Shown: positions 42,772 through 52,800 of the stretch, one piece after another
How the letters are laid out: each line of letters starts with the position of its first letter
How positions within the stretch are numbered: position 1 is the stretch's first letter
From: JABDMH01 sp965223105
GTDB taxonomy: Bacteria; Bacteroidota; Bacteroidia; Chitinophagales; Saprospiraceae
DNA: 64,000 bases
Direction: 5' to 3'
Assembly: GCA_965223105.1 (NCBI GenBank)
Contig: OZ244987.1
Span: 6,386,001-6,450,000, forward strand
Translations under genes and position numbers: made by a program
The notes under the pieces: model-generated
The model's input: the letters and a program-made list of their open reading frames with translations, nothing else
Database searches by the model: none
What the model was told of the DNA's origin: nothing

Positions 42772-44373
42772 TTAGGGATTCTTTATTTCGGCTTTGGGTC
42801 CTTGGTAATACCACCAATTAAGCAGTAAGCAGATAAAGTAATAAATAGCAAATCCATAAAGTGCATACTCCGGTGTACCTGCTTGTATTTGTTGCCCAAA
42901 GATTTTTGGGATAATAAAAGCTCCATAGGCAGCTATTGCAGCAGTCCAACCCAACACGGGGCCAGCTTGCTTCTTGTTAAAAATATTGGGGATACTCCTA
43001 AAGGTGGAGCCGTTTCCAATACCGGTAGTCAGAAATAACAACATAAAACAACCGAAGAAAGGCCACCAAAACATCTCTGGTGATGTACTGTCCTTGGCTT
43101 GAATGATGAAATAGGCCACAGCTAAGGTGGCAATAATCTGAATTACTGTACTCCCGGCGGTCACCTTGGCACCACTATCAATTTTATCCGAAAGCCAACC
43201 TCCAACAGGTCTGACAAGGGCACCAATAACGGGGCCCAGGAATACCCACGTAAGAAAATTTGGGGCATTGGGGTTTATAAATTCAGGATTTGTTGGATCT
43301 GAATAAACAAATATATCTTGACACAGTTTTGGAAACGCAGCCGAAAAACCTATAAATGAACCGAATGTCATGGTATAAATAATCGTCATGATCCAGTTGT
43401 GCTTATTCCCAAAAATGGCAAATTGAGCATTTAAATTACTTTGGATTTCTCTAGGTGTAGCGTACTTCATCAACAGCACCGTCAGAATAATTACTGCAGG
43501 AAGTACAATCCACATATTTACCTCTAGGCCAACCAGCATATAAGCACCAAGGCTGGTAGCGACAAGCCCGAGTACAATCATATAAAGGGTCTTACCAATA
43601 CCCTGCAAAGTGCCCGGTAGTTTAGGTGTGCCCGTAATAACATTGTTCATACCAAAAAAGGCTGCTATCGAGGCTATGATAAGCAATGGAACCCACACCC
43701 ATCCTGCATTCTGAATTCCAGAGAGTGCCTCGTTAGCTACAAGATTGCCATCCCTATCTACTGCAGCAAATAAAAATAGTCCGACCACCAATGGTATTGT
43801 CTTCTGCATCACACCCACACCAAGGTTGCCAATTCCAGCATTTAACCCAAGGGAGGTGCCTTGTACCCGTTTTGGAAAAAAGTAACTAATGTTGCTCATC
43901 GAAGAAGAAAAATTACCTCCCCCCAGCCCAGACAATGCAGCCAAAATGGCAAAGGTTAAATAAGGCGTATTTACATCCTGTAAGGCCAAACCTACACCAA
44001 TGCAAGGGATCAGTAGCAATGCAGTCGAAATAAAAACCACATTTCTTCCTCCGCCAATACCGATTAGAAAAGAATTTGGTATTCTCAAGGTCGCACCGGC
44101 CAGGCCGGCTATGGCTGGCAATGTATAGTATAGATTGTTGATTTCTTTCAGTTTTTGCGCTACCTCCTCCGGATTCATAGCGGGATCGATCATACCAAAG
44201 TTGAATCCAAACTCCTTCATCTTGGTAGCGATGACACTCCACATGATCCACACCGCAAAAGCCAATAGTAGGCAAGGGATCGAGATCCAGAGATTTCTAT
44301 TAGCTATTTTTTTTCCTGAGGTCTGCCAGAAGTTTGCATCCTCTACATCCCATTTAGTAATGTTGGTTTGCAT
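42772..44373 (-). CDS. narK: NarK-family nitrate/nitrite transporter (second copy)
   Basis: A 533-residue major facilitator protein with about twelve membrane segments. The nitrate signature GLGGGNFSSSMSNISYFFPKRVQGTSLGLNAGIGNLGVG is complete, as is the second signature region with GNGSTFRSIPNIF and its conserved glycines and arginine. Sequence style is that of NarK2-type nitrate/nitrite antiporters: a long loop after the first segment (residues about 50-80) and RPVGGWLSDKID. It probably exchanges external nitrate for internal nitrite. It is the second of two NarK genes, 15 bases after the first. Confidence 0.9.
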   Translation of the reverse strand: MQTNITKWDVEDANFWQTSGKKIANRNLWISIPCLLLAFAVWIMWSVIATKMKEFGFNFGMIDPAMNPEEVAQKLKEINNLYYTLPAIAGLAGATLRIPNSFLIGIGGGRNVVFISTALLLIPCIGVGLALQDVNTPYLTFAILAALSGLGGGNFSSSMSNISYFFPKRVQGTSLGLNAGIGNLGVGVMQKTIPLVVGLFLFAAVDRDGNLVANEALSGIQNAGWVWVPLLIIASIAAFFGMNNVITGTPKLPGTLQGIGKTLYMIVLGLVATSLGAYMLVGLEVNMWIVLPAVIILTVLLMKYATPREIQSNLNAQFAIFGNKHNWIMTIIYTMTFGSFIGFSAAFPKLCQDIFVYSDPTNPEFINPNAPNFLTWVFLGPVIGALVRPVGGWLSDKIDSGAKVTAGSTVIQIIATLAVAYFIIQAKDSTSPEMFWWPFFGCFMLLFLTTGIGNGSTFRSIPNIFNKKQAGPVLGWTAAIAAYGAFIIPKIFGQQIQAGTPEYALYGFAIYYFICLLLNWWYYQGPKAEIKNP

Positions 44374-44388
44374 CCTTGCTTTGTTTTG

Positions 44389-45876
44389 TCAATGTTCGAG
44401 TTTGCGCATCAGTATGGGATTTTCCTTGTGCATAGCCGCCTGGACAACTTTGTTCATCCAAAACAGGCAAATGGCTGAAAGGAAAAACATAAACATCCAG
44501 CAACTGGTCCACAGGCCGGTACCCTCCAACAGGTAGCCAAAAATGATTGGACAGAAAAACCCACCCAGGCCTCCCAATACTCCTACCATTCCGCCAACAA
44601 CACCAACTTCTTCCGGAAAGTACTCAGGTATATGTTTGTATACAGCAGCTTTTCCTATACCCCAAATGCTGCCGATGAGTATAACCAATACCGCAAAAAC
44701 CCAGACGTTGGCCTGAAAGTAAATTCTGGTAATGCCCTTGGCCAACAACTGTTTTTTACTAACCTGATCACCCACTTTAACCGTGGGTTCCTGCCACACT
44801 TCTTTGGTGGGAAACACAAAAGTTCCCTCATCAATATTCTGGTCGGTCTCGACTCTTTTAATGAATGAATAGGTCGCATTATCAACCACAATCTCCGACT
44901 CGGTAACAGCGGTCACGGTGCCGGCTCTTTTGGCCAAAATACCCTGGCCCGGGGAAGTGATTTCCATTTTGGGAATAATCAAAAGAAAACAGACCAGAAC
45001 AGAACTTCCCAGCACCCAATACATCACCTTCCTCGCACCTACCTTATCTGATAGCCAGCCTCCGAAAGCGCGAATAACCCCAGATGGAAAACTAAAAAGC
45101 GCGGCAAAAATCCCGGCAGTGACCAGTGGCAGATAATAAACATTGACAAAATAAGGGACCAACCATTGTGAAAAGGCCACAAAACATCCAAAAACAAGAA
45201 AATAATAAAGTCCAAAACGCCAAACCCTTACCTTTCTCAAGGGTTGAAGCATACCCAACAAGGTCTTTTTACTACTTGCCGGTTTTTTGTTTTCAGCCAA
45301 TAAAAAAAATACCACTCCCATTAAAACCAAAATACCGGCGTAAACCTTTGGCAAAGTCCGCCATCCCTCCAAATCCGTTCCATTCTGTGTAAAGACATTA
45401 AGTAAGGTGGGTGCAAATAAAGTGGTAAGCGCCGCTCCAGCATTTCCTGCCCCAAAAATCCCTAGAGCTGTTCCCTGGTTTTTGCGTGGATACCAGACGG
45501 AAGAATAGGCAATCCCAATGGCAAAACTGACACCGGCAAATCCAAAGCCAAAACTAGCAAGGGCAAATTGCCAAAAACCATCGGCATAGGAGAGCAAAAA
45601 CATTGGAACAGCACAGAACAGCAAAAGCCATCCATAAACCGGTTTACCACCAAATTTGTCTGTCAGAATTCCGGCAGGCAATCTGAAAATAGCTCCAGTG
45701 AGTACGGGAATACCCATAAGCCATCCGATTTCTATGGGTCCCCAATCATAGACTTGGTTATCTACCAAAAAGGTGACCAAAACACCATTTAGCATCCACA
45801 CCGCAAAACAGATGGTAAAGGCAAGCGTACTTAGAAATAAAGCTTTATGTGATTTTGAAGTGGCCCTTTGCTCCAT
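44389..45876 (-). CDS. narK: NarK-family transporter with an inserted soluble domain (first copy)
   Basis: A 495-residue major facilitator protein of the NarK1-like type, with FGFGFAGVSFAIGIAYSSVWYPRKNQGTALGIFGAGNAGAALT and RAFGGWLSDKVGARK. Between membrane segments 8 and 9, residues about 302-389 (bases 44710-44973) form an extra polar block: GTVTAVTESEIVVDNATYSF, then TVKVGDQVSKKQLLAKG. It looks like a biotinyl/lipoyl-like beta-hammerhead with its V-x-x-G-D-x-V turn but without a modifiable lysine that I can identify. NarK1-type members are usually nitrate-proton symporters, so this one may start nitrate uptake while the next gene handles exchange. Confidence 0.85.
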   Translation of the reverse strand: MEQRATSKSHKALFLSTLAFTICFAVWMLNGVLVTFLVDNQVYDWGPIEIGWLMGIPVLTGAIFRLPAGILTDKFGGKPVYGWLLLFCAVPMFLLSYADGFWQFALASFGFGFAGVSFAIGIAYSSVWYPRKNQGTALGIFGAGNAGAALTTLFAPTLLNVFTQNGTDLEGWRTLPKVYAGILVLMGVVFFLLAENKKPASSKKTLLGMLQPLRKVRVWRFGLYYFLVFGCFVAFSQWLVPYFVNVYYLPLVTAGIFAALFSFPSGVIRAFGGWLSDKVGARKVMYWVLGSSVLVCFLLIIPKMEITSPGQGILAKRAGTVTAVTESEIVVDNATYSFIKRVETDQNIDEGTFVFPTKEVWQEPTVKVGDQVSKKQLLAKGITRIYFQANVWVFAVLVILIGSIWGIGKAAVYKHIPEYFPEEVGVVGGMVGVLGGLGGFFCPIIFGYLLEGTGLWTSCWMFMFFLSAICLFWMNKVVQAAMHKENPILMRKLEH

Positions 45877-46052
45877 TGAATAATCAAATTATATTTTACT
45901 TACTTGTCCATGTTTTTTTTGAAAAACTTCTAAACTCCCGAACCCCTCAATATTTTCTGCATCTAGATTGGCTCAATTTCGAAGTCGTGGCTGGTAGGAC
46001 AAACTCACTACTTATTCCAAGACCGTTAAGGCTCCAAATCCTACTGTCCCTT

Positions 46053-46793
46053 CTAGGTATTTGTTGGCCGTTTAGAAGACCAGGGAGAATGAACATCGCG
46101 GATCTTCCACGGATTCCAATTCCAATAGACTTGCTGATATGGTCGCCACAGGTAATTGAGGGGAGGCACCAGGAAATGCATAAACCTCGAAAATGGGATC
46201 ATAAGAACGATCACATAGGCACCAATAATGTGTAGTTTTACCATCCAAGGGAAGGTAGCGACCGCCGCAATGTCCGGTTGGAAGGTAAAAATAGACCACA
46301 GATAAGGAGCAACAACCGAGGCATACCAAGACGACCCCCATCTAAAGAAATAAGCGACCCAAAGGCCGGTGATCACCTGTCCAAGCAATACGAATAAAAT
46401 AAAAATATCCATTTTGCTGGAAACCGCTCTGATTCTCGGACTCGATAGTCTTCGATAACACAAATTGATCAGACCTATTAAAACCGCAATTCCAAAAATA
46501 AAGGCTGATACCTCGATAATAATCAGACGTACGGGATGCCCATTCCACAGCAGCACTGCCCGTGGAAAAAGGAATCCAATCAGATGACCCAAAAAAAGTA
46601 CCAAAAGTCCCCAATGAAAAGGCACAGATCCCCAAAATAATGTACGACCTTCTAAAAACTGAGACGATAATGACGATACGGTAAATTTCGTAGACCGGTA
46701 TCTCCAAATGGATCCAACAACAAAGACCACCAAGGCAATGTACGGCAGCCCAATCAAGGTAAAATTATCGAAGGTGCTTAAAAAAATATCCAT
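46053..46793 (-). CDS. narI: Respiratory nitrate reductase gamma subunit (cytochrome b)
   Basis: A 246-residue membrane cytochrome b with five hydrophobic segments. The four haem-ligand histidines are H60 and H70 (PFHWGLLVLFLGHLIG), and H188 and H206 (VKLHIIGAYVIVLMIPFSRFMHF), at almost the same numbering as E. coli NarI (56, 66, 187, 205). NarI oxidises quinol on the periplasmic side and passes electrons to NarH. It follows narJ after 48 bases, and narK comes 176 bases later. Confidence 0.93.
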   Translation of the reverse strand: MDIFLSTFDNFTLIGLPYIALVVFVVGSIWRYRSTKFTVSSLSSQFLEGRTLFWGSVPFHWGLLVLFLGHLIGFLFPRAVLLWNGHPVRLIIIEVSAFIFGIAVLIGLINLCYRRLSSPRIRAVSSKMDIFILFVLLGQVITGLWVAYFFRWGSSWYASVVAPYLWSIFTFQPDIAAVATFPWMVKLHIIGAYVIVLMIPFSRFMHFLVPPLNYLWRPYQQVYWNWNPWKIRDVHSPWSSKRPTNT

Positions 46794-46841
46794 AGATGCT
46801 TTATTTATTGGTGGCGAAATCTAACGGAAGAACTCAAGGAA

Positions 46842-47510
46842 TCATTTATCATCTTCAATCAAGATCTCAGTCTCAATGTTTTTTAAAAAATCTGAAGTTT
46901 TTTCGGTCATTTCAGTGGCGTGAAAATTGAAGTCCTGCTTTAAGACCAGGTAGAGGGTCTGCAAGGCACATTGATATACCGTGTAGTGCTGGGCAGGTCT
47001 ATCTATGATCGTTTTATACTTTTTTCTATAGAAATTCTCCTTTTTTTCAACACGATCCATAGCAAAAGCCCGGATCATGCTCATCAATGCTGGAGCGATG
47101 ATCTTCTCGACCAGCTCCAGTGTAAGCGAATCATCCTGGAGTTTAGGCAATAACCGCAATACATTGGGTAAATAATCGGCAAGTTCATTTCCGCACGGAT
47201 TATTAACCGCTCTATGTTCCCGGTTAAGATTTACCAGAAGTTCACCTCTCTTATAGTCATCACCAAATAGTACATATCCCAAATCCAAGGTTGTTAAGGA
47301 CTGGACATCAAAGGATCGAATAAACAGCTCTTGCTGCGCCAGGGTATCCATATTTGTCATCACTTCGATAAATGGTTGAAGAGCCTTGGCTGCTGTTGGT
47401 GCATGTTCTCGAATCAATAGATCAACATCTAAGATTTTAGTATTGAAGTCTTCATTGGGGTAGTCAAAAACTTCAGCTAGTTGTATGTAATGCTTTAATC
47501 TAGTATTCAT
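46842..47510 (-). CDS. narJ: Nitrate reductase molybdenum cofactor assembly chaperone
   Basis: A 222-residue acidic, all-helical protein of the NarJ/TorD chaperone family, which holds apo-NarG until the molybdenum cofactor is inserted and before membrane attachment. The segments LTTLDLGYVLFGDDYKRGELLVNL, ELADYLPNVLRLL and the late VYQCALQTLYLVL fit. Position between narH and narI is the standard one. It lacks any signal peptide or cysteine cluster. Confidence 0.88.
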   Translation of the reverse strand: MNTRLKHYIQLAEVFDYPNEDFNTKILDVDLLIREHAPTAAKALQPFIEVMTNMDTLAQQELFIRSFDVQSLTTLDLGYVLFGDDYKRGELLVNLNREHRAVNNPCGNELADYLPNVLRLLPKLQDDSLTLELVEKIIAPALMSMIRAFAMDRVEKKENFYRKKYKTIIDRPAQHYTVYQCALQTLYLVLKQDFNFHATEMTEKTSDFLKNIETEILIEDDK

Positions 47511-47528
47511 ATGTCTTCTTGTATTTCA

Positions 47529-49076
47529 TTAGAGGCCTCGCTCTCCTCTTTCTTTAAAACCAAAACCAATACTACCCTTGGTATCACCGGTGAATTCAAG
47601 CATTTCTAAAGCCTGCTCCCTATGGGCGGGTGGTATTACAAATCGATCGTCAAACTTTGCCAAGGAGGTCAGTCTGTAAATATCCTCGGCCATATCCCTG
47701 CTCAAGCCAGCTTCAGTCAGAGCAGTACTTACTTTTTCGGCATCAAGATCACCCACTGTCTCACCCCGGCGGTGAATTCTCACTGCCATGAGCTTTTTTA
47801 GGACAATTTTCACTGTCTCTTCATCTCCTGCACTAAATAAATTGGCCATATATTTTAAGGGAAACCGGGCTTCGTCGATGGTCCCCCAAAGGTCTTTGGT
47901 ACTGGTATCATAAAGCCAATCGTCATTCCACAATTTTGCAACAGGATTTAATTTTTCCTGCTGATCAGAATTTTGCTGCCCTACTGAAGCCATCACAGGC
48001 AGTAACGGTGGTACGTAAAAGAGCATGGGAAGTGTTCTAAACTCCGGATGGAGAGGTAAAGCCATACCCCATTCCTTTACAAATTTGTACGTGGGAGAAT
48101 TTTGAGCAGATTTAATCGTGGAATCTGAAACTCCACATTGTTTCGCTGCTTTAATTACTTCTGGATCATGTGGATCTAAGATCATATCTAATTGGCTATC
48201 CACCAGATTTTCTGCATCCGCTGAGGCCGCAGCTTCTATACGATCGGCATCATATAAAAGCACACCCAAATAGCGAATTCGACCCACGCATGAATGCATA
48301 CAGGCTGGTGCGAATCCCGCTTCAAGTCTTGGATAACAGAGTATGCACTTCTCAGATTTTCCAGAATGCCAATTGTAGTAAGACTTCTTATACGGGCAAG
48401 CGGTGACACACATTCTCCAGGCTCGACACACCTCTTGATTAATTAGGACAATACCATCTTCACCCCGTTTGTAGATGGCTCCGGATGGACAGGATGCAAC
48501 ACAAGCAGGATTTAAGCAGTGATTACAAATTCTAGGTAAATAGAAGAATGCCATGCGTTCCAACTGAAACATTGCCTCCTGGACGGCGGGTGGTAAATCT
48601 TCCAAATTTGGATCCTTTCTGCCGTAATCCGGTGTACCACTTAGATCATCATCCCAATTTGGTCCCATTTTAATATCAATGGGTTTGCCCGTGATCAAAG
48701 ACACCGGCCTGGCAGTTGGTTGATCGTCCATTTCAGGAGATTCGATCAAGTCGAGATATTTGTAGGTGAAGGGTTCGTAGTAATCATCAATAACTGGAAG
48801 ATGTGGATTATGAAAAATATTGAGCAGACTTTTTTTCTTACCCGCTCCCTTCAGATGGATGGTGCCATTGTTTTTCTCCCAGCCACCCTGGTAGATATCC
48901 TGATCTTCCCATTTGGTGGGATAGCCCGTGCCTGGTTTCGTCTCCACATTATTCCACCACTGATATTCCACACCTTTTCTATCCGTCCAAATATTTTTGC
49001 ACGCAATCGAACACGTATGGCATCCTATACATTTGTCTAAATGGAAAACCATCGAAATCTGGGCTCTAATGTCCAT
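47529..49076 (-). CDS. narH: Respiratory nitrate reductase beta subunit
   Basis: A 515-residue iron-sulfur subunit carrying electrons from NarI to NarG. The first cluster is bound by C16, C19, C22 and C26 (CIGCHTCSIACK). Further groups are CNHCLNPACVASCPSG, CRAWRMCVTACPYKK and CILCYPRLEAGFAPACMHSC. The third group has tryptophan where a cysteine would be (C-R-A-W), the known NarH feature that makes one cluster [3Fe-4S]. The whole protein is complete. In the usual narGHJI order it follows narG, but here ric lies between them. Confidence 0.95.
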   Translation of the reverse strand: MDIRAQISMVFHLDKCIGCHTCSIACKNIWTDRKGVEYQWWNNVETKPGTGYPTKWEDQDIYQGGWEKNNGTIHLKGAGKKKSLLNIFHNPHLPVIDDYYEPFTYKYLDLIESPEMDDQPTARPVSLITGKPIDIKMGPNWDDDLSGTPDYGRKDPNLEDLPPAVQEAMFQLERMAFFYLPRICNHCLNPACVASCPSGAIYKRGEDGIVLINQEVCRAWRMCVTACPYKKSYYNWHSGKSEKCILCYPRLEAGFAPACMHSCVGRIRYLGVLLYDADRIEAAASADAENLVDSQLDMILDPHDPEVIKAAKQCGVSDSTIKSAQNSPTYKFVKEWGMALPLHPEFRTLPMLFYVPPLLPVMASVGQQNSDQQEKLNPVAKLWNDDWLYDTSTKDLWGTIDEARFPLKYMANLFSAGDEETVKIVLKKLMAVRIHRRGETVGDLDAEKVSTALTEAGLSRDMAEDIYRLTSLAKFDDRFVIPPAHREQALEMLEFTGDTKGSIGFGFKERGERGL

Positions 49077-49097
49077 CTTATTAATTTTTAATTATTG

Positions 49098-49805
49098 CTA
49101 TTCCAGGCCTATCGCCTTTGGAAATAAAATGTTGTTTTCTAAGTGAATATGTTGATGCAGATCCTCTTCAAAGTCTTTGAGCTTCGCGTATAAGACCCGG
49201 TAGGTATTGCAGGCCCCTTCGGGAGGTTGATAATTATTACTCAGCTCTGCAATCTGCTTGAAAGCATCACCTGCATCATCATGCTCCGATTCCATCATCG
49301 AGATCGGATTTCGAACTGTACCGAAGGGTGGCCGGAGTGTTGGCAAACCTTCTCTTTTTCTTCTGATAATTTCCTTGATATAAGGAAAAAGAATATTTTC
49401 CTCCTTGTGTAAATGTGCTGTCAATTCCGATGCCACCTCTTGGACAATGCGATGTATTTCTACGGTTTCGCCATAGTGATGACCATGCACCCGGGCAACT
49501 TTTTCAGCGTACATAAGCAGCAGAGGTAAGTTTTCCTGCACATACTTGTGATGTTTTTGGACAATGTGATCAACCAAGGCATCAAGCTCCCAGTGATTAA
49601 AATTTTGAGATTCCGGGACTTCGCTGTCCAGTGATGCCAATTCACTGACGATGATTTCATAGTCCAGGTTCTTTTTTCTGCAAATCTCTGCTATGCTTAC
49701 TCCCCCTCCACAGCAAAAGTCAATGCCGTGTTTCTTAAAGACATCCGCCGCTTTGTAGTTGTCGGCTACCAATTCTGCAACTGTTTGATCTTGTTCTATT
49801 TTCAT
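49098..49805 (-). CDS. ric: Iron-sulfur cluster repair di-iron protein (Ric/ScdA/YtfE)
   Basis: A 235-residue protein of the Ric family. The N-terminal ScdA_N (DUF542) domain has the cysteine pair C31-C32 in HGIDFCCGGG. The C-terminal hemerythrin-like domain supplies the di-iron ligands: H85/H86, H108-H110 region, H131-x-H133 with E135/E136 (HLHKEEN), E164-H165, H217/H219/H221 with E223. Ric proteins repair iron-sulfur clusters after nitric oxide or peroxide damage. It sits between narG (gap 42 bases) and narH (gap 21), both iron-sulfur proteins, so it is likely made together with them. Confidence 0.92.
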   Translation of the reverse strand: MKIEQDQTVAELVADNYKAADVFKKHGIDFCCGGGVSIAEICRKKNLDYEIIVSELASLDSEVPESQNFNHWELDALVDHIVQKHHKYVQENLPLLLMYAEKVARVHGHHYGETVEIHRIVQEVASELTAHLHKEENILFPYIKEIIRRKREGLPTLRPPFGTVRNPISMMESEHDDAGDAFKQIAELSNNYQPPEGACNTYRVLYAKLKDFEEDLHQHIHLENNILFPKAIGLE

Positions 49806-49847
49806 TTTCTATATTTTATTTCTGGATGCTGTTTGTCATCCAAATTT

Positions 49848-52800
49848 TTACCAAACCAATTTTTCCATTTTCTTGACAATGACATGGGTGTCCCGGTTGG
49901 GAGCAATGGGTCCCCAGTAATTGAAATGATAGGTAAACTGTCCGTATCCTCCAGAGAGGAAATTAGGTTTCAAATGTATCCGGGTAAAACTATTGTGTCC
50001 TCCCGCTCTTTTGTTGCCCCTCACCTGAGATTTGGGAATTCCGGTAGTACGCTCTGGGACGTGGTAGACTATACAGACTCCCGGTGGAATTCGTGAGCTC
50101 ACCACAGCCCGTGTACAATAAACTCCATGATCATTATAAACTTCCACCCAGTCGTTATCTTTAATACCCAGCGCCTCGGCATCGGTCTCATTCAACCAGC
50201 ATGGCTCACATCCCCTGGATAGGGTAAGCATCCGTAGATTTTCCATGTAAGTAGAGTGAATGTGCCATTTGCCGTGCGGGGTCAAGCAATTCAGAATCTT
50301 GGCATCCCCATTCTTCAATGTGTCCCGCAAGTCACCATATGCTTCGGGTTTGGGCGATGGCTTATAGGTAGGTAGGTGCTCACCATAAGCGATATAAAGT
50401 TCATGATCGAGGTAGAAATGCTGTCTACCGGTCAAGGTGCGCCAAGGCACCAACCGTTCCACATTGTAAGTGTAGGCAGAGTAGGCCCGGCCATCATTCA
50501 TTAATCCGGACCAAAGCGGAGAAGTGTTATATCTTCTTGGCTGGGCGAGCAGATCTGCATAACGGATTCTTACATCCTCACTGCCCTTGGCCAAATCTGA
50601 AAGCACTAAGCCCGTTTTCTTCTCACTATTCTCATAGGCTCGCACCGTCAAGGTCCCGTTGGTTAGGGTCGAAAGATGGAGTACAGCATTGGCAGCCCAT
50701 TCATCTTCCTTTATGGAGGGACGAAGTTTTCCATCAACGACTTCAGTGGGGAAGTGATGGGATGTCAGCATCTCGTCAAATGCATCTTCACAACGATAGT
50801 GATTGCCATGAGCTCCCAAACCGTTTTCACGGATCTTGTCACCGAGAGAACAAAACTTGTCGTAGATCTTGGTGTAGTCGCGATCTACGACAGCAATTTT
50901 ATGCATGGTCTTCCCTGGGATGGCCTCACACTCACCCTTGTACCAATCCTTGACGGTGGCTTGGGCAATTTCACCAGCAGAATCATGGGCAATAGGTGCA
51001 ATCACTACATCCTTTTGTGGTTCGACCAGATTCTCTTTTGCCAATTCACTGGTAGCTTTAGCAATTTGTTTGAAGATGTCCCAATCGGTTTTCGACTCCC
51101 AAACCGGGGCAATAGCCTGCCCCAAAGGGTGAATGAATGAATGCATATCCGTGCTATTCAAATCGGCCTTTTCATACCACGATGCGGCTGGCAAAACAAT
51201 GTCAGAGTAGAGAGCCGATGAATCCATTCTAAAGTTGAGGTCGACGACCAGATCCATCTTGCCCAAAGGTGCATGCTCATGCCACTTTACTTCCTTGGTC
51301 TGGTCTTCAGCGTCCTCAGCGATGGCATTGGAATGGGTGCCGAGATAGTGCTTCAAAGCATATTCGTGACCTTTCATACTGCCCATAATCGCATTCCCAC
51401 GCCAGATGTACCAAACCTTGGGATGATTCTCGGGAGCTTCCGGATCTGCAACGGCATATTCCAGCTCTTTGGAGGTTAACTTTTCGAGGACGTATTGCTT
51501 GATTTCTTCATCCGAAGTTGCACCATTGCGAATCGCTTCCTGACTCAGTTCGAGTGAATTTTGCTTAAACTGGGGATAAAAGGGCATCCAGCCCATGCGG
51601 ACAGCCTGGAAAATGGTGTCTGCGGTATGTTGCCGGGTCCATTTATTGTCAGGTACCGTATTGTATTTTGAAAATTGTCCATCATATCGATACTGACAGG
51701 TATTGATATAATGCCATAGAGGAGCTTGCTGCAGTCTGATCGCACTCTGCCAGTCCTTGCCAAACGCTATCGTACCCCATGAGTCCATTGGAGCTAACTT
51801 CTCCTGACCCACATAGTGATTCATGCCTCCGCCATTCTTTCCCACACAACCAGTCAACATTAAGGTCATGATGGCCGATCGATACATGAGATTTCCATGA
51901 TACCAATGGTTAATGCCCGCACCGACAATTACCATACATTTTCCCCCGGTGAGATTGGCCGTGTTGGCCCATTCCTCGGCAAATTGAACTACGGTATTTG
52001 CATCGACTCCGGTAAAAATCTCCTGCCAGGCTGGCGTATAAGCTGCGTCTTTATCGGTCTCATCAGTGGGATAGTCACCGGGTAAACCTCTATCTACCCC
52101 GTATTGACCCATGATGAGATCGTACACAGTGGTCACTGCAACCTTGCCATTGGTGGTTTCTACATACTTAACCGGTACGCCTCGCTCCCGCTTATTATCC
52201 AGGCCAAACTCAGTAAATTCCACTTGCAGGACTTCGTCACGGTGGTTGAGCAGCGTCAGATAAGGATCGTAGGGTTGATCATCTACACCATTTTCCAGTT
52301 TCATATTCCATTTGCCACCCTCTTTATCCCATCTAAAACCAGAGCTTCCTTTGGGGACCACAAAGTCTCCAGTTTTCTGGTCGATGTTGACAAATTTCCA
52401 ATCCCCATTCTCGATATCGCGATAGGCTTCAAGTTCGTTGGCATGCAACAATTTCCCCGGTTTGAAGACCCCATCCTCCTCTGTCAGTTTGACGAGAAAA
52501 GGGCTATCGGTGTATTGTTTTGAGTAATCCAGGAAATATGGGGTTTGCTTTTCATGATGCCATCTCTTTAGAATAAGATGGGTGACCGCCATCCAAAATG
52601 CTCCATCACTGCCGGCATGTAGTGGAACCCACTGATCGGCATACTTACTCACTTGGCTAAAATCCGGAGAAAAGACCACTGTCTTGGTCCCGTTGTGTCT
52701 GGATTCAGCAAAGAAGTGACAGTCGGGAGTCCTCGTCATATTCAGATTAGCACCCATATCGGCAATCATCTTGGCATTATACCAATCAGCACTTTCGCAC

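Noticed and set aside
50676..51140. Long antisense frame (154 codons) within narG
   Set aside because: It lies opposite a conserved gene, has no family features, and similar mirror frames occur in iorB, katG and acnA. It is a codon-use shadow.
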